DNA of 64,000 bases from Rhypophila decipiens (GCA_033297075.1 MU858049.1:496001-560000), one strand, 5' to 3'; shown: positions 41,236 through 56,600, numbered from the stretch's first letter. Notes: generated by a model not told the origin, from the letters alone. A program made the numbers and translations.

Positions 41236-44200
41236 GGGAGCATGCCTCTCCCCAACAAGGCACCCCGAAGCTCTTGCAGAACGCTGCCGAACACCAGCTC
41301 CAAGCACGGGTTGTCGGTCGGCTCTTGCTTGTCGAAGTGGTGGCAGCTGCTGTTGCTGTAGATGGACTAACAGAAGCAGTCAACTGTGAACCACCGAGCA
41401 AGAGATATAAAGATCGTAGAGAGAATCTTTCTCTTTGGGAAGTTGAAGAGGATGGACGATCAAAACAAGGTTGGGCAAGGTTGCAGGCGAGGCGCCTTGT
41501 ACTTGTATAAAACCACTATGGCCGTGGTGGAGGGAGCGTTTTATGAAAGCCTTCGGCACTGTCCCGGGGGGCGACAAGGGGGGAAGGATGGACAAGGCCA
41601 GGTCCCCACCGAAGGTGCAGAAGCGGCTTTTCAGGGATGGGGGTGGATAGGTAGTCAAGACAGGGGCCAGTGTTTAACAGGCCTGCAGAAAAGGCTCCAA
41701 CCATATAGGGAAGGAGGTTTGGGCAACGAGGCCGATCTGGTGGACAACAACACGGCCCTACTAGTCGAGATGGGGCATGATATTTTGCCCTCTAAGCCCG
41801 GCGAGCCTAACATTTTTATTGCGCTATTCTTATGAGACGCTGCTATGACTTGGGTTCCTAGATCGCAGTGGGCATTGCAATATTCTCCTTAATCTGGCCC
41901 AAGACGCTTGATGATATGAGTTCAGGCGAGAGCTGGAGCAGAGAAATTGTGCATTGTAGTGAGAGCCAGCTAAATGGATTGGCTACAAAAGGCAGGATTG
42001 TATAATAATATTGAGATATGCAGACTCGAGAGTGCGCCGCACACGATGGTGTCGATACACGATAAACAGACACAATGGGCCAGTTTTTGTTTCGAGAGCG
42101 GCATCTCGGGGCTCTGGCATACGACACTGTATGAATGGGCTCAAGCAGGGTCTGCTGTGAGTAAGGGGGCAGGGGAAAGAAGAGACGCACCACCATTGTC
42201 TGCACCCACACACCCAACGGTGGAAGGACCTCGACAGTCCTCAGCGACTAGCTGGAAAGGGACCATCGCCGGGCAACTCGACGCAGAGAGAGTATAATGA
42301 GATCAGAGAAACGGGGGGGTGTGGGCCCATCTCGCCAGGGCTCACAAGCCTTCAGAAGAGAAGAGGAGAAAGAGAGACCGAGCGAAAGTGACGGACCATG
42401 ATACCATTAGCCCCTCCTCAATCCCCCTCGCCCGTCTCCGTCCAATCCAGGGTCATGCAACGGGGCCTCCCCGGTCACTAGCTATGGAGACGCAGTGCGG
42501 TAAGGGAAACGGGGCCATTTTCAGAGCCAAGGGCCTCTTGATTAGAATAAGAATCCTCCGATAGCTCTGGTTCGCGCTGGGCGACCCGCAATTTTCTAGA
42601 AGACCGTTGGGTAAGAAACGCGCCGAACGAAGGGCCCCTCCAAGGTCCAGACGGGATGGAGGTCTGAAGGGGGGAAAATCGGTTCACGAGATTGCCATCG
42701 ACCGGGGTATACGGGGAAAGGGCGACCAAGACCCTAGTCAGCTCGGCTGCGGCGAGCCAGGAGCTTCAATTACGGATACAATTACGACTATTTACATACA
42801 CGTACAGTACACTACAGTACATATATCCCTGCTCCTTTGTTTCCGTACCCGCCAGCTACTTGCCCGAAGAGGGCACGATGAGGAGTAATATCATATGCTT
42901 TTATAGATGGCTTGGCCACACCACTGTCAAAGTTTCGGCCTCAATCTTACAATTGGCATACGGGACTTGTTTAAACGAAATCATCATAAACAGGGTCAGA
43001 AGGAGCCGCCGCCAGCAGCAACCTGAGAGTGCCAATGTCTGCCTGCCTGTAATGAATCAGACAGAACAGTTGATACGGAAGACAACAAGACTTGAAAAGG
43101 AATTTTGCATTGTGAGAAGTGATAGGGAAAATCCGAGAGCAACACGAGGCTGTACTGTGCGACATGATGGTGGTGACCGAGACATCAACTACAACGTTCC
43201 CGCTGCCTTTTCTGCCTCAACGAGGAAGGAAGCACAGAAAATATGTTCATTTGGCCGGCGCCGACCTGAAGGATGGAGGATAGCTGTAGAAAGAAATGAC
43301 CCAACTGAAAGAGAAGGTGGGCTGTTTGCATGTATGGGTTGATGACATGAAGACTGCGATGGGGGTAAATATACAACCAACTATCCGTGCAGTGCTCGCT
43401 GGACATGGCTAACAGTCCATAGGCAGGTCTGCGGAGAAATTGTATGACGGATTCCGGGCGCTTGGTTCGGTGTTCTTATTCCACGACAGCTGTCATCTGC
43501 CTTTCTGCTACTCTGTGTCCAATTTGATGTTCTCACGATGTGGACGTGCGGGTTAAAGACTACAAGTCCACCAGGGGGGTAGGTTGCGTGGCCCGATCTT
43601 CAGGACAGGATTCGGCAAAGGAAGAGAAATAAGCCAGATGCGGAGGGAGTCTAAAAGAGAGGAGAGTGAGAAACGGCGCCGCTTGACGACATTCCCGAAA
43701 GGGACCACGGTTCCTGGGCCGCAAGCCATCTTCTCTCGACGGCTCTCTGAGTGGAAGGGAATCGCCACTGACAGGCCCCATGTGCAGTCAGGATGCGCAT
43801 CGAGTATGGTGACACTGCTGCCAACATACATGGCCGTCAACGGGTGATCAAGCTCAAGAATCATCCGTATTTTGCATATCTTGCCCATAAAATAATACCA
43901 GAATCGAAACAAGGCCATGGAAAGCAAATGATAGCAAATCCGGGTCCATGCTTTTGGAGAATATCAGTCCCGGCATTTTTATTTCGCAAAAGAAAAATCG
44001 GGAGACCATAACTGGGCAACTTATTCCAGATAGATGAGCTCAACAGCAAGCATCGTGAGCTATCGATCAGTGCTTATGTACGCAGTGCATATTTGATGTG
44101 GATGGGGGATGCGGGAACGCAGGACTCTGCGATGTGGATGGAGGAGCTGGCAGGTCAGAAGAAAAAAGGCCGACGCCATCGACGACGGAGATGGATGTGA

Positions 44201-47200
44201 GCACATTGATGTTACAGCGGATACCCACTCACCCACACCACCAAAGACTAGCCGACCCACGCCACGCGGGAGGTGAACCGTCGGTGGCTTGAACGGGCCA
44301 CTGATTGTGTCTCTGGCGCCTTCTGCACGACCGACAAGGGCAATTGTCTGATTGGTCAGAGAGAGAGGGAGGCGCTCAACTCTGTTCCGTGTGCGCTTGA
44401 GCGAGAGCTCTGGCAGATCGTCCCCTCACTCAACCCCTCCGCTCTGATTATCGGTATCGTTTTGCTTGCATGCAGGCAGCCTGAGTATCAGACTAGGGTT
44501 GGTGCATCCAAGCGGATGGTCTATATCTTTCTTCTCTTGATCGTGAACACGGCGCACAGGAAATATGTTGGTGGCGGGACCTGTGAGCATGTCGGCGGTA
44601 AATGGGTGCGAGAAGGGGAGATGAGTGCAGACACGGTCGCGGACGGCAGATCATATTCGAGCAGCGAACTTGAATTCCGTCTTGCTGCCATATGTCGATG
44701 CAAAGACTGTGCAGGCTTGATGACTGCAGCTATCTTGATCCAGCCGCTCATGACCGACGGCAACGATCAGTCCCAGCCGAGGCGTCCGGCTTCTCAGATT
44801 CTCTGGCTTGTGTGAGGCGCAGACTGAATAATCCGATACTTGCATGAGACAATATGTCTCTACGCAAGAAATGACTGCTGTGATGAAAGGCATGGATAGG
44901 ACTGGCAAAAGCAGATAGTAGTGGTAGCAGAATCGGATCTCATTTGTCGGCATATAATGGCAGGAGTAGTGTCTTGAGACCGTAAGTGCAGATGAAAGGT
45001 GTGGCTGGTAATGTAGAAATATATTACCTTCACAGGCTGGGGAAAGGTCTGTGGCCGAGCTGTGGGCGAATGGCAAGCAAATCAAGTCTGGGGATGTTTC
45101 TAAAAAAGAATCAGGACACGGCACGAACCTGGTACAGTTCACACACATGTCCTACACCAAGGAGGTAGGATAGAGGTACCGATGGAGCTCAGGGAAGGAA
45201 GCTGGAAGACACGGGAAGGAAAGTGGGCTATGTCCCGGACCCGGACCCGTCACCCATCGTGTCTGGCTGCCGAGTTCACCGTGTATCGTTTCTTGGATGT
45301 TTTCGCGAGATAGGATTCCAGGCTTCTATGAACGAGTTGGCCAATCAACTCCAGCAAGACACGAACAAATAAAGATGGCATCTTTGGAAACGACTTATTC
45401 GAGAGTTCTAGTGCAAATGGAATACTGCGATTGGAAAGAGTATGCCCGATATGATGGGCATTCAACGTGGTTACCTCGTACTGTATGTATAGCAAAACTC
45501 TTCGGCTCTGGCTTCCAGACCGTTGCGCCCGCCGAATCGGCCCCCATCCGCCCACTGCATCCACCACCTCACAATCTGACCATAACATGGATTGCACCCA
45601 TGCTCCCGAATCCTTCCTCCCTCCGAAAACATTTAAACTTTCTTTTCTTTTTTCCTCTTGGTCGATGCAGACAGTCGGCATGGGAAACCCCACCCCGGCC
45701 ATTGCCGGTGGCTGACCGACTACGACGGTGTCCACGCTCCGTGCATTGGCGAACGTTGCAATCACGATTGCATCCGGGCAAGTCAGGGGACTCTTGGTGA
45801 TAATTGCGAGATCTGTCAAGGACGCGTGTGACCTCCAAACGCGCAAAGCACAGCTTTCAAGATATGGCGTTCATGAATTCCGTGTCCCGGTCTGCTTGCC
45901 CTTCGTGATACTCATCATCGACCTCAACCGAGAGCGGGCATACACGTGCAAAACAGGCTGTCTCTCGGGTTCAAGGAAGCACAGAGATCAAAAATTCCGA
46001 TTCTGTCGCGTGCCATCTTGCAGATTTCGTACAACCGGCAACATACATATGAGCGAGCACGAGCTATGCGGTCCTGGTTACAATAAGAAGGCCAACTTCC
46101 ATTGTTTTATTTCACTGCTAGACGAGTCGACACATCAACAGCCCTCCTCCAGCCAGAGGAAAGCAGATGACGCTCTCATCAAGGCACTGAAATCCGAGTC
46201 GTCCGAACCTTTGTGGGTCCTGGAGGAGCGGGGTTATTCCATGCCAGGTTCTGTTCCAGCCAGGGCGGACCTTGCACCCCTCGCAAGGATTGAAAGACGT
46301 TTGAGTGAAAAACCGTTGAAAAGTATAATCCTGCCAAGGATCAGTGTCTCACAGGTACGATATCCGTTTTGTGTCATTGTCACCTTGAACCATGTTATTC
46401 TGTACCCCTTCACGATTTCGCGCCTCTTATTCATACCTTCAACTAGGTACTGAGTACGACCGCGGATAGATACGTGGGCGTGGTATTGAAGATTATGTTG
46501 TACATACGGATACACCACCGAGTGCCGGTATGAAGGGACGGGTTGCGACCTGAGCTTCACGTATTCAGTCCCCTTTACCAGAACAAGAGAAACAATCCAA
46601 ATCCCAACACGACCAACAGATCCACCTTAAATAATTACAGCTCTAGGACGCTCAAAAGTCGTCGATTGTACGCGTCCAAGACAAAATGACATCTGGCGCC
46701 CTCCACCATATTGTGATTGAAGGGTCGCACAGAAATAAGCCATGCTTGACGCACAGCACTCGAATTCGACCAAAACGGAGATGGGGCTGCGTGTCAATAT
46801 TAGGTTTCGAGCTGCACTGCTGCAGACCGAAATTATCCATTTCGCTGACCATCACTCCATCTCATTGACACAACCAGTTTGTGGCTATATGTGCTGCAAT
46901 ATAGCCAGAACCACACAACATCCTTGCTTATCCAGGCAGCTTCGACTCCTCCTCCTGGATTCCTACTGGCGGTAAAGTCGAAGAGAAGGCACTTGTACGG
47001 AGGATTCACGAACAAGTCCAAGTTCAAGTTAGCAGCAGGATATCGTTGTCCTTCGTTCGGTCCGAACCCGAGAAATTATTGTGAACGAGATGGGCCATCT
47101 TGTCTTCTCAGGTTTTGGAGGAGGTTGGAGGTCCTTGCCGTCTGTCGAGTCCATCAATCAGCTCGATGATGACACGAGAAGATGGCAGCTGCTGTGCATG

Positions 47201-50200
47201 TGAACTGTTCAACCTGCTTCATCAGCCTGCTACCCTGCGCTGCAAGCACCATCGTATGCGTTGATCAACCACGCAGCTTCTTATTTCCATCAACACGATC
47301 AAAAGAAACATGATGCCGAGGCGACAATCATGCAAACATCTTGCAGAGAACAGCCCCGGGCGCGGAGTCTCTGGACAGCTTCCCCGGCCCCCTCCAAAAG
47401 TCTAGACTGGCGGAAAAGCTGCTGCTCATTGCTCACGGGGAGTCAACCGCGTCGAGCCGGATTTTGGCCAGGGGTTCCTCTTCGCAAGAGAGCCGACCGA
47501 GATGGGATGCTGCAATCTTTCGGCCAAGTCAAGACGAGCTAGGCTCCATTCAGCAGACACCTCCGTGCAACGGCTCCATCGAATGAAGATCCTGGTATCC
47601 ACTCTGGGGGAGCACTTCTCAATCGAGAAGTCCCTTTCAGTGCCTTTCCCTTTTCTGTGGCGTCAAGGAGCCTTGAGAACCTGCTCAGAAATTGACAGGG
47701 CAAACACTGGACTTGTGCAGTAGTCAGGGCTGAATCATCATGCAACACGATAATCTTACGGCAAAACGAACCGAAACGCCCCCAACCTCGCCGTGCCCCG
47801 GTCACTGAGACTGTGCAGGAGCTCTATCATCAGAGTCGTCACTTCTGGAGCCAGAGCTGGCATCAAACCAGAAAATTTGAGCACTTCGGAATACGCGTGT
47901 ACCCCGATTACGGGCCCCGTCGAGTGCGCGGCGTATCAACAATTCCCCAGCATGGGCCGAGCCGATCGAAAAAGACCCGAGAGCCGGTGGACTGGTTCCA
48001 GCTATGTTTAGGTACCATCAACAACACCTTTGCTGTCATCTTTGCGGTATGCACTGGATGGGTGGTGCCAGATACTACGTACGTAATAACTGGCATTCGT
48101 GTGTGTATTTTCCATCACTGGCGGATATTCACGAGCTCGGGATTTTACAATATTCTTGGCCGTGTAGTCTGATGGAAACATTGCAACGACATCCCGCGGC
48201 CTTGAAGACGTGGAAAATACTTTAGTAAATGGCGATATTTACGAGTCAACAAGGACCCGGTAGTTGAGAAGAGAGACAGCTCCAAGCTGCCACTATATGT
48301 GCCGAACTAACGACATGTGTGATGATAACTTGCTCAGCGACGATGTGGGGCAATTTCCCGCTGCTAGGTTTCTTCCAGCCTTGCCGTAATGATATTGGCA
48401 AAGCATCGTGATAGATATTCATTTTATTGCAGCCGGTCAGCCTCATAGGAATTTGAGTGGGTGTAGAGGCCATAGCGAAACCGAGATGCTTCAAGCATTC
48501 GGTCATTCCCCTCCAGCTCTGGAGAGTCACGATATATTTTCAATCTCAGTCGCTGACCACTTTGAAGTTGCGTTCTGTCCGTACCGTAGAGACATTGCTG
48601 CAGGAGTATCCTCTGGGCTGCTCTTCTCATAACCCTGAGACGACCCGTTACTTGTTCAAGGAAGGCCATGTCATTTCATTTCATGGCGCTCAGCAACAGA
48701 CCTGATACGATTACCCATTACCCACCGGTTTACAGGTTGTCAACCATGGCTCTATCACTGTGGAAGCATCCTGTATTCTCTCGTGGTGTTGTGCTGTCAC
48801 TGATGGGTGTGGCTGCGGTCAAATTTCCAGGCCGTCTCCTTCCACACTTTTTACATCCATACCAGACACACAATTCTATTCATCCACACCTCCAATTCAA
48901 TCCCTGCTTGCCGCCCGTCGTTCAAATTACTTTACATGAAAGGCATCTCGCCTGGGACGACGGCGATAGTGCTCAGTTTCTAAGTAAAGAAACAAACTGA
49001 TATCGATCCCCGTCACGCCAAAGCTATTGACGCCATAGAGTACAATCGATGCAGCCCTACCTCGAGCCACTATAAGCTCCCGTCTGGCAACTCCGGTACC
49101 CTGGAAAGAGACCGGTTTGCTTTACAGTTTTACAGTACTTGGAGATGGACTCAATCTACCTGCTACAGAAACCTGCGGCAGATCACAGAATCGGCGGTTT
49201 CACCAGTCTCGAGCAACAAACAAATTCGGCATTCTAGAAGCTCCTGAGGATATAATGGTGACATTTGTTCAATCTACGAACCGGTATTACCTACAATGCG
49301 ATGTTTCCAGGCTCTAAGAACTAACGAGACAATGAAATCGAACGTGATGCCCATACCCCACAAAACCAAGGTGTGTTTTGCAGGAGAGCCAGGATTCAGG
49401 ACGACGAGAAAGACATCATCCGAGACATGGCGTCGTCCTTCAGTCTAAGTTCGAGAACTTGAGATCGGCTGGCTGGCTGGCTGGCTGGTTGGCAAAGCCT
49501 CGCTGCATGCCCATTCGGCTCTTACCTATCGGATACAATCCAGATACAATGATACCCCATGGACGGCGGTTGAGGGTGTCAACGAACCATGGCGGTAGTG
49601 ACGTCCAAAAGAAACAAACATCTCCTCGAGCAAGCTCAGCGCATCCTCTCATGCTAGCCACACGGAAAAAATCCCAGAAACTCCGTACTTCACATTGAAA
49701 GGAAGCAGAACATCAAAGCTAGCGATATCGCTTCCGTCAAAGCCCTGAACATCGGTGAAAGACTTGATAGTTGCAGGGAGTCGTTATTTCAGGATACGTA
49801 TCTAAATCATGCAAGTCGCGGCCATCACTTCCCGTGCCATTCCAAGACGGGATGCCACCATCGCAGTGAATCTTGACAAGGGTTCTGTCTCTTTCACAGC
49901 CGTACCGTTCTGCAAGTATCGCGCAACTATCACTATTCAGGTCTAGGTCGTTATAAGCCTGCAGGTCGGGGAAGGTACCTTTTCGCACTCAAAACGTGGG
50001 GAGGTGACAAGTCTCGGTTATGAGTGCACAGCGTTGTGGATTTTAGCCTGGAAGGGCCGATTCAGTGGGACCTTCAATTCTACCAGCCAATGAAAGTGTC
50101 CAATTGGCAGCTGGACGGACAGGGTGCGGCTGCGCTGATCGTGGCGCATTTTCACCCTTTTCCTTCGTCTCCCGCCCGCTTACAACATCCCTCCTTGAAC

Positions 50201-50600
50201 CTCACTGCCAAGCAACTCCGCGAAACATCTAAGCTTGTCCAAGTGGAGAAGGCAAGTGTGAATTCAAGCTGGTTCTGTGGTATTCACGTAGCACATACCG
50301 AGAATACCGTCCACATGTGTCAACTGTCAAGTCTTCAGAAACATGCCGACTAAACACTTTACTAGATCCACAAGGGACTCCGCGGAAACAGGAGTTGGCA
50401 GAATAACGTCCGGGCGGCCATGTGCAATGAACGTCAAAGCATGTCTTTCCACCAAACCACATGGCTTGACTAGACTCTTGGGGCGACAAGTGCCAGAGGC
50501 TAATTTAGCCTCCAAGACGGAATTCTCTCGAAGAAAAAGATGTCTTTGAAGTCATCCAATCTTGACCGCCGCATGCTTGACATTCACTAACTAAAATCCC
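41236..50600. other. Gene-free region, left part
   Basis: No protein-coding gene, tRNA or rRNA can be supported. Open frames of 180-241 codons near 42692-43342, 44273-44815, 45250-45846 (minus) and 45728-46453 are unusually long for non-coding DNA, but the ones checked begin at non-ATG codons, overlap one another on both strands and contain no recognisable domain. Base composition stays near that of neighbouring genes. (GGCT)5 lies at 49467-49486. The first kb or more may be 5' leader and promoter of the NDT80-type gene. Confidence 0.4.
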
Positions 50601-50610
50601 TACACGTGTA
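50601..50610. promoter_or_regulatory. Palindromic E-box TACACGTGTA
   Basis: A perfect 10-bp palindrome containing CACGTG, the core bound by bHLH factors, followed at once by a second CACGTA. It lies inside the gene-free region about 9.4 kb upstream of the transcription factor ATG, so a regulatory role is only possible. Confidence 0.3.
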
Positions 50611-53600
50611 CACGTACATGATTAGTGCAGGCGGGTTGAATCTTGCCGCCGTTGTTGGAGCGCATCGCGGGCAGATGTGGAGATGTATCCGTATCCGTAC
50701 CCAGGTGGAGCAACTAAAACAGCTGACGACGTTACGCCTGAACGTTTCTTACCCCTAAAGGCTTGGCGGTGGGTATCGAAGAACAAGCGCATCAAGACGA
50801 ACCAGCAGTCATTACGGAGAGAAGCTTCAACTCAGTCAAGTCCATCGTCCGCCAGACTTGGCGCCCGTCCTTCCCACATGGCAGCAAGATCTGAAAAATC
50901 ATGAACGTGGGTGGGTGGGTGTGCCTGCGTAGAACAGTTCTGACCGATACATACAGAGCACCACGGCAGATGGATAGGTAAGCTCATGTCACGGTTGTGC
51001 CGGTGAGCAACTAACCTCCGGTATGAATACAAGGCAGTACGAGTTTTGGTGTCTTGAGAAACTTCAAACAATACACACCGACCCGTGAATCGTTCCTGCT
51101 CTCGCCTGGCCGTGGCTGCCGTGATCCCGACGACCATCCTCACAACGGTCCCTCCTCTGAAGAAACCCGTGGATGGCTGCAAGCGACTAACAGGCCGTTT
51201 TCTCCGACATCGCGTGCGTGTCCGTGCTTCAGAAGCTTTCTTTCGTCAATTTTTTCCTATCAACTTTTTCGACCACCAGACTCCAAATATTCTCGGTTCT
51301 GGTCCAGGCCCCAATGCCGCCATCCCCCATCGAGCAAGACAACGATTAGCCCATCTCCGTGTGCGCCGCACGAGCGACAATTGGTCACTCTCAAAGCTTG
51401 CATGGCTTGCAGGTTAACATTGGATACCCAATTTCCCCCTCGCCGAAAGAAGCATGGCCGACCTTTTGTCTGCTGTTGCCGAAAAAACGCCCCAGTAGCC
51501 ACTAGGAAGCAATCAGAAAACGGCGAGCCGAGATCCGAACGCCCAGCGTCGTAAGGCAGGCGAGCAAGACACACCTCCAGAGCCCAAGCCGACGTCAATA
51601 ATTCCGCTCTGACAACGGCTACTATCATCACGGCCAGAACAAAAGAAGAAAGACGGTGACATATGCCTTGTTATACCTGCCAATCGTCCCCATTGCGTTC
51701 TTGACATTGGACTACATAGCACTAATCGTTTGTTTCGACGCAGAGTGTGTGCATCTACAATTCTCAACGTGGCATGCCATTCGAGATGGGCTAGTCGCCT
51801 GTCAAACTGTAGCCTCGATCAATGAAACGGCAAGCGCGCGAGGGCACAACGGTGTTCATCTCAGCGTTGCAGTTCAGATCTGCTGCGGGGGGTGCACTGA
51901 TCGGCTGGCCTGGCTTGAACGCTGAGAAGATGGGTTGCATGTGCCTGCTGGCGCTGTCAGTTGAGAAAGAGAGAGAGGGACCTCACAGACGTGACAGACA
52001 CAGTTGCATGCTCGATGATGGTCACCATCCGGCCCCTCTTCCCTTGCCTTGCCTCTCCACAACAGTCCAAATGACGGCAGTTCCACGATGACAGGAGACA
52101 AGATGCCCCTGTTATCTCATCTCTCCACCCAATTCTCCAATTTCCCTTATTCTTCTGTCCCCATCGCGTCTTAGGAATGTCGAGGTTCTTGCTTGTTCGA
52201 ACGAATGCTAGGCATCTGGGGGTATGTGCAAACAGAGCCATCATTTACATGTCACTGCGAGGAGACACCGGCATTTGTTCCCGTCTCATGCTAGCTTCAA
52301 CTATCGTTCGATATCTCATCGATGGGGGTTTGGCGTTTGTTTTGACCAAGCAACCTGTCTCTCCACAGTTCGAAGGGGAAACAAGGGGAAGAACCCACCA
52401 AGGGTGGGCGCGATGTTGGTTTGTTCTGGGCAGGAGAGCTCACTTGCCAAGAAACAAGACCACTGTGGGCTTGGGGGGCTAGCTAAACCACCCTGGCCAG
52501 TTGTGGGCTGCCTGTGATTTTTGGATGCAACGCCGTGATATACGGAGGCACAGGGGCAGAATCGCATTCTCTTTTGTTGATTATTCCGTGCGAACTCCGT
52601 AAGTACGTCCCATATTACATGAGCAAGGCACATGTTGGTTTATTACGGGGTTGAGCCAGAATTTCGGGTTGTGGGTGACTTTTTTCTATCCGAAAGTTTG
52701 AAAGCCTGGTTCGTTGTCTGTTTCTCTCCTGGCATAACCATCGTTTGAGAAAGTGTGGATAAAGAAGACGAAATGACAAGTCTCCATCCACCAAACGCTA
52801 AACAAAACCGTTGTCGTTATCCTTCAACCGACCCCGGCCAAGGAGGAGACACCAGGCCCTGTTAGGTTGCACACCCCCGGACGTGATCCATCCCCCGTCG
52901 ATGCGCTTGCGGAAACAAAGTACCGAAATGCATCGTGAACCCCTGTCTGAGTGGCTCTCCCCGCTGCTGAACGGTCACCGTTTTTGAAAGCTACCGGTCA
53001 CCGGTGCGCTACGGAAGACAATATTAGTTGGATCTACACGACTCGCTACTGCTTTTGTGCTTCCAGATGGGCACAGATACACTTCATACATGATGGGCAG
53101 ACACATCAAGTGAAGGTCGAGCAGTCACATCTCAGAAGTGGTTTCTCTAAACCACTGCGCCGTTCTGTCTGTCTCCACAGGCTGGCATGATAGACCATCA
53201 AACGAACTCTTGTGCCTCTCTCGCGCCCTGCTTGACCGAGCCAGGAACAGAAAATGGAGCGCTGTGGGGTGACTGATGAAGGACAGGGTCCCCTAAAGAA
53301 ACAAACCACGAACGAAAACATATCCCGACCCAAATAGGAATCACCTACCTTGACAATAGGACAAGGGGTAGTCAAGATAAGGAAACGGTGAGTCTAATTC
53401 CGGACTGACAAGCGTCTGTGTGACTGGGGAATGAGTGGGTGGCTCACTGGCTATTTGCTCTTTTGATCCATTTTGTATCTTGTGGCTTACTTGAAGGAGA
53501 AATATGAGCCGGAATTAGGTAACTTGCCTTTGTGCTTTCTCCCCTGGAAGGGTAACGGATGCTACTCTACTAGCATTTTCACGACACCACCACACCACCT

Positions 53601-56600
53601 GCTTATTTTCCCTGGCCTGGTCATAGCAGGCTGTAATATACCCCCAACTCCCTTCGGCCCCCAGCATCATCTTGAACATTGTCTTCTTGGCTGGTATGGG
53701 GAATAGGACGATGGCAAAGCGCCATGACCTTTGTTTCCCGGCTTTGAAGGTGGTTCATACTGGTTAGGGCTCCTCTTCGGAGGATCGGAGCCGGAAAGTG
53801 GGCGGTGATGGATGATTAAGCGGCTTGTCCTTGCTCAACTGCTTCTCAGTTCTCGTGTCTTTGATTGAGGTGATGAGGCATCGTGTGGATGGACGGGGGA
53901 CCTAACGGGCACGGGCACTCGCCCAGGACGCGGACAGCACCAGAGTCCAGACGTTGGACAGGTTGTCTGTATGAAAGAGAGACGCAGGCTCTGGACCTCG
54001 AAATATCAGCTCGGCCAGCAGTCTCGACTCTCGATATGTCCCAGAGGACCAGACAGACGACTTGATGACATGGTTTGTAGTACAGAATGATACGGGATGA
54101 TACAGCAGGCAGGTACAATGTGCCAGTGATCGTCTTGCTGGATGATTGATGAGCCAGCCACAATGTGTTAATTGCTACCAGACGTGCGGCAAGCCTAACC
54201 GAAATCACTTGTTGTCTATGTCTTTTATTGAAGCTCATTTGGCGAAACGAGTGACGTCGGGATTGATGAAGCATTCGTTGACACGCATCACCAACAAGAC
54301 CCAAGACTTGTTACCCTCCTGTTGGACTACTACGGACAATATCTGGGATGTCTACCATGCCTACCCGTGATGCAGTTGTACCTACCCTGTTTACAGTGTA
54401 CGTATGTACCTGCGTGTCTGTATATGACCTCTATTCTAATTCACATGCCTCTTAAACAAGCCTCGAGAGGCTGGCATTCTCGTATACCAAAGGAAATACA
54501 GAGCTGCATCATGATCATCACTCGGGGCTGGCAGTGACTGGATAGAACCGTAGCAAACAGAGGGCGGAGGACCACACCCACATGCAGAGATGGAAGGCCT
54601 ACTTTCGTTTGCCAGATCATTCGCTGCTCTCATTTCCCGTTTCTCTCCACATTTGCTCATTCGAAGTTCTTGTCGACCAAACGTCACAAGTATCCTCGGC
54701 ACTGCTCTGATTCTCTTTTCAACTGCTCGAGATGTCTACGCGGCCTCTGTAGGCTTTGCCAGAGGGGAGGATGCCTACATGAAGATACGCCAGCTCAAGA
54801 CTTGCAGATTTGGTAGACACAAGGTTCGGTAGGTATGTGTGTACATGTACGCGTATCAGTACTACCTCCACATCAGGGTATCTCTCTGTACCAGCCATGG
54901 GAATGTAACATTCCAACCATATTCGCACAACCTGGTCTCAAGTCACGGCACCTGCAGTAGAGTCGAGAGAAGGTACCGAATGAGGTCTTGTACGTAACAG
55001 ACGAAGTACCTGTAAGCAGCAGCAGGAGCAGGAGCAACGCACGGCAATCAACTCGATGGGTCCTTCCTACTTTCAACTCGCGACCTGACTGGTAGAACCG
55101 GGTCCGGACCTCCTTCCTTCCTGCTTGCTTTCTCTTTTCTGTCTCCTGACTCGCCGGGTCTCTCTTCGCTTTCCCGCCTCCTCTTTCTCACCCTTGTCTG
55201 TTCTTTCTCTTACCCTTCAAGTTCCTTTCCTCTCTCGCGATCCGATCGATCATCCTATCCAACCAAATTGTCATGGATCTCCACGCCCACGGAGTATTCA
55301 GAACGGGATGGACGCTCACGCTGATACTGTCATGAACATCTCTGGGCTTATGCCGTGCAGTATACCGTAGAATGGCACAGCACAGCACAAGAGTGTACTG
55401 TAGAGCGAACTTTTCATACAGGTCCAGGTACAGTAAGTAAATTACGGTAGGCTTGAGAGAGCAAAGATGATACTAACGCCAGCTGACTGACTGTAAATCG
55501 ACGACAGAGTTCGTTCCATACTCATCCAAAGTTCCAAACGGGCATGCAGCCAGAGCAGAGCAGAGCTGACTGACAACTCGTCAACTCATCGTTTGCTTCC
55601 CCTCGCCTTGCTCTTTCCTGTTTCCCTCGTCGTCCGATGTGTCTTGATCCTCCTACCGGCCAGTACGGATGTCTGTGCTTGCTTAACCACATACTTGCCT
55701 GCGTGATGCGGAAAGCCACACGATGCAAGCAAGAGGAATAGGAAAATACGGAACGGAAAAGGGATGGTTTTTCTGGTACTCGTGTCTCCTTTGAGTCGTC
55801 TGTGACTAGTATTCGTTCATTCTTTTGGCCTCCGCATCCGCGCAAGACCACTTGTTGGGACCGACGACGCCGTTGGCGTACAGATATCTGTACGCTTGGG
55901 CATATATACCTACTGGTACGGTACACGACTCGACGGATCAAGGTGACTAGTCAACTTGCTCATGTCTTGTTAAGGGGAACCAAAATTCAACGGCCTATGG
56001 TCTGTAGACCAGCTTGGGCCATGATGATATACCTCACAGTGATCCCGACGGCCTTATTTCTACGCCTGACGGCGTGTGGTTTGATCAGACAACAGCAACA
56101 CCAAAGATCAAGCTAGGATCACGCAGGAAGACAAGCCCTCGTGCGTCCCTACATTTGAGATCTGGGATATCAGAGAGAGACGACGAGATGAGATGTAAGC
56201 GCCAGAGACGAGGGCTCCCCCAGCTTGACCTTTGATTGTCACCCATCTACATCAGTAAGCAAGCATCCCTCAGCTTTAGGTATTCTCCCTTGTCCACGTC
56301 GTGGCAGGTAGGCAGGTACGTAATGTAATATCGGCCCCGATGGTAATGTGCCTTCACCACTCACCTACCTGCCTGTCCGTCTGTAGTATTCAATATATGC
56401 ATAGAAGGTTCTCTCGTTTATTGAACAATAAGAACCAGAAGCGAGACAATCATCAGAACTGGTCGCTACCTACCCAAGGTGCAGTTCATATGAAGGCAAT
56501 ATGAAAGCAAGAAACGAACCAAGCTTCAAGCTCTATCACTCAGCCTTCTCAGCTGCCTGCCTTTGTTCGGCTTTGGGCTGGGGGGGTTTCTTTTCGCCTA

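Noticed and set aside
42692..43342. 216-codon open frame
   Set aside because: No domain, low-complexity basic composition and no credible splice or promoter context; kept only as part of the open-frame cluster finding.
45728..46453. 241-codon open frame with a Cys/His cluster resembling a C2H2 finger
   Set aside because: It starts at GTG with no ATG for about the first 107 codons; spacing C-x4-C-x8-H-x3-H is too short for a classical finger, and it overlaps another long frame on the opposite strand.
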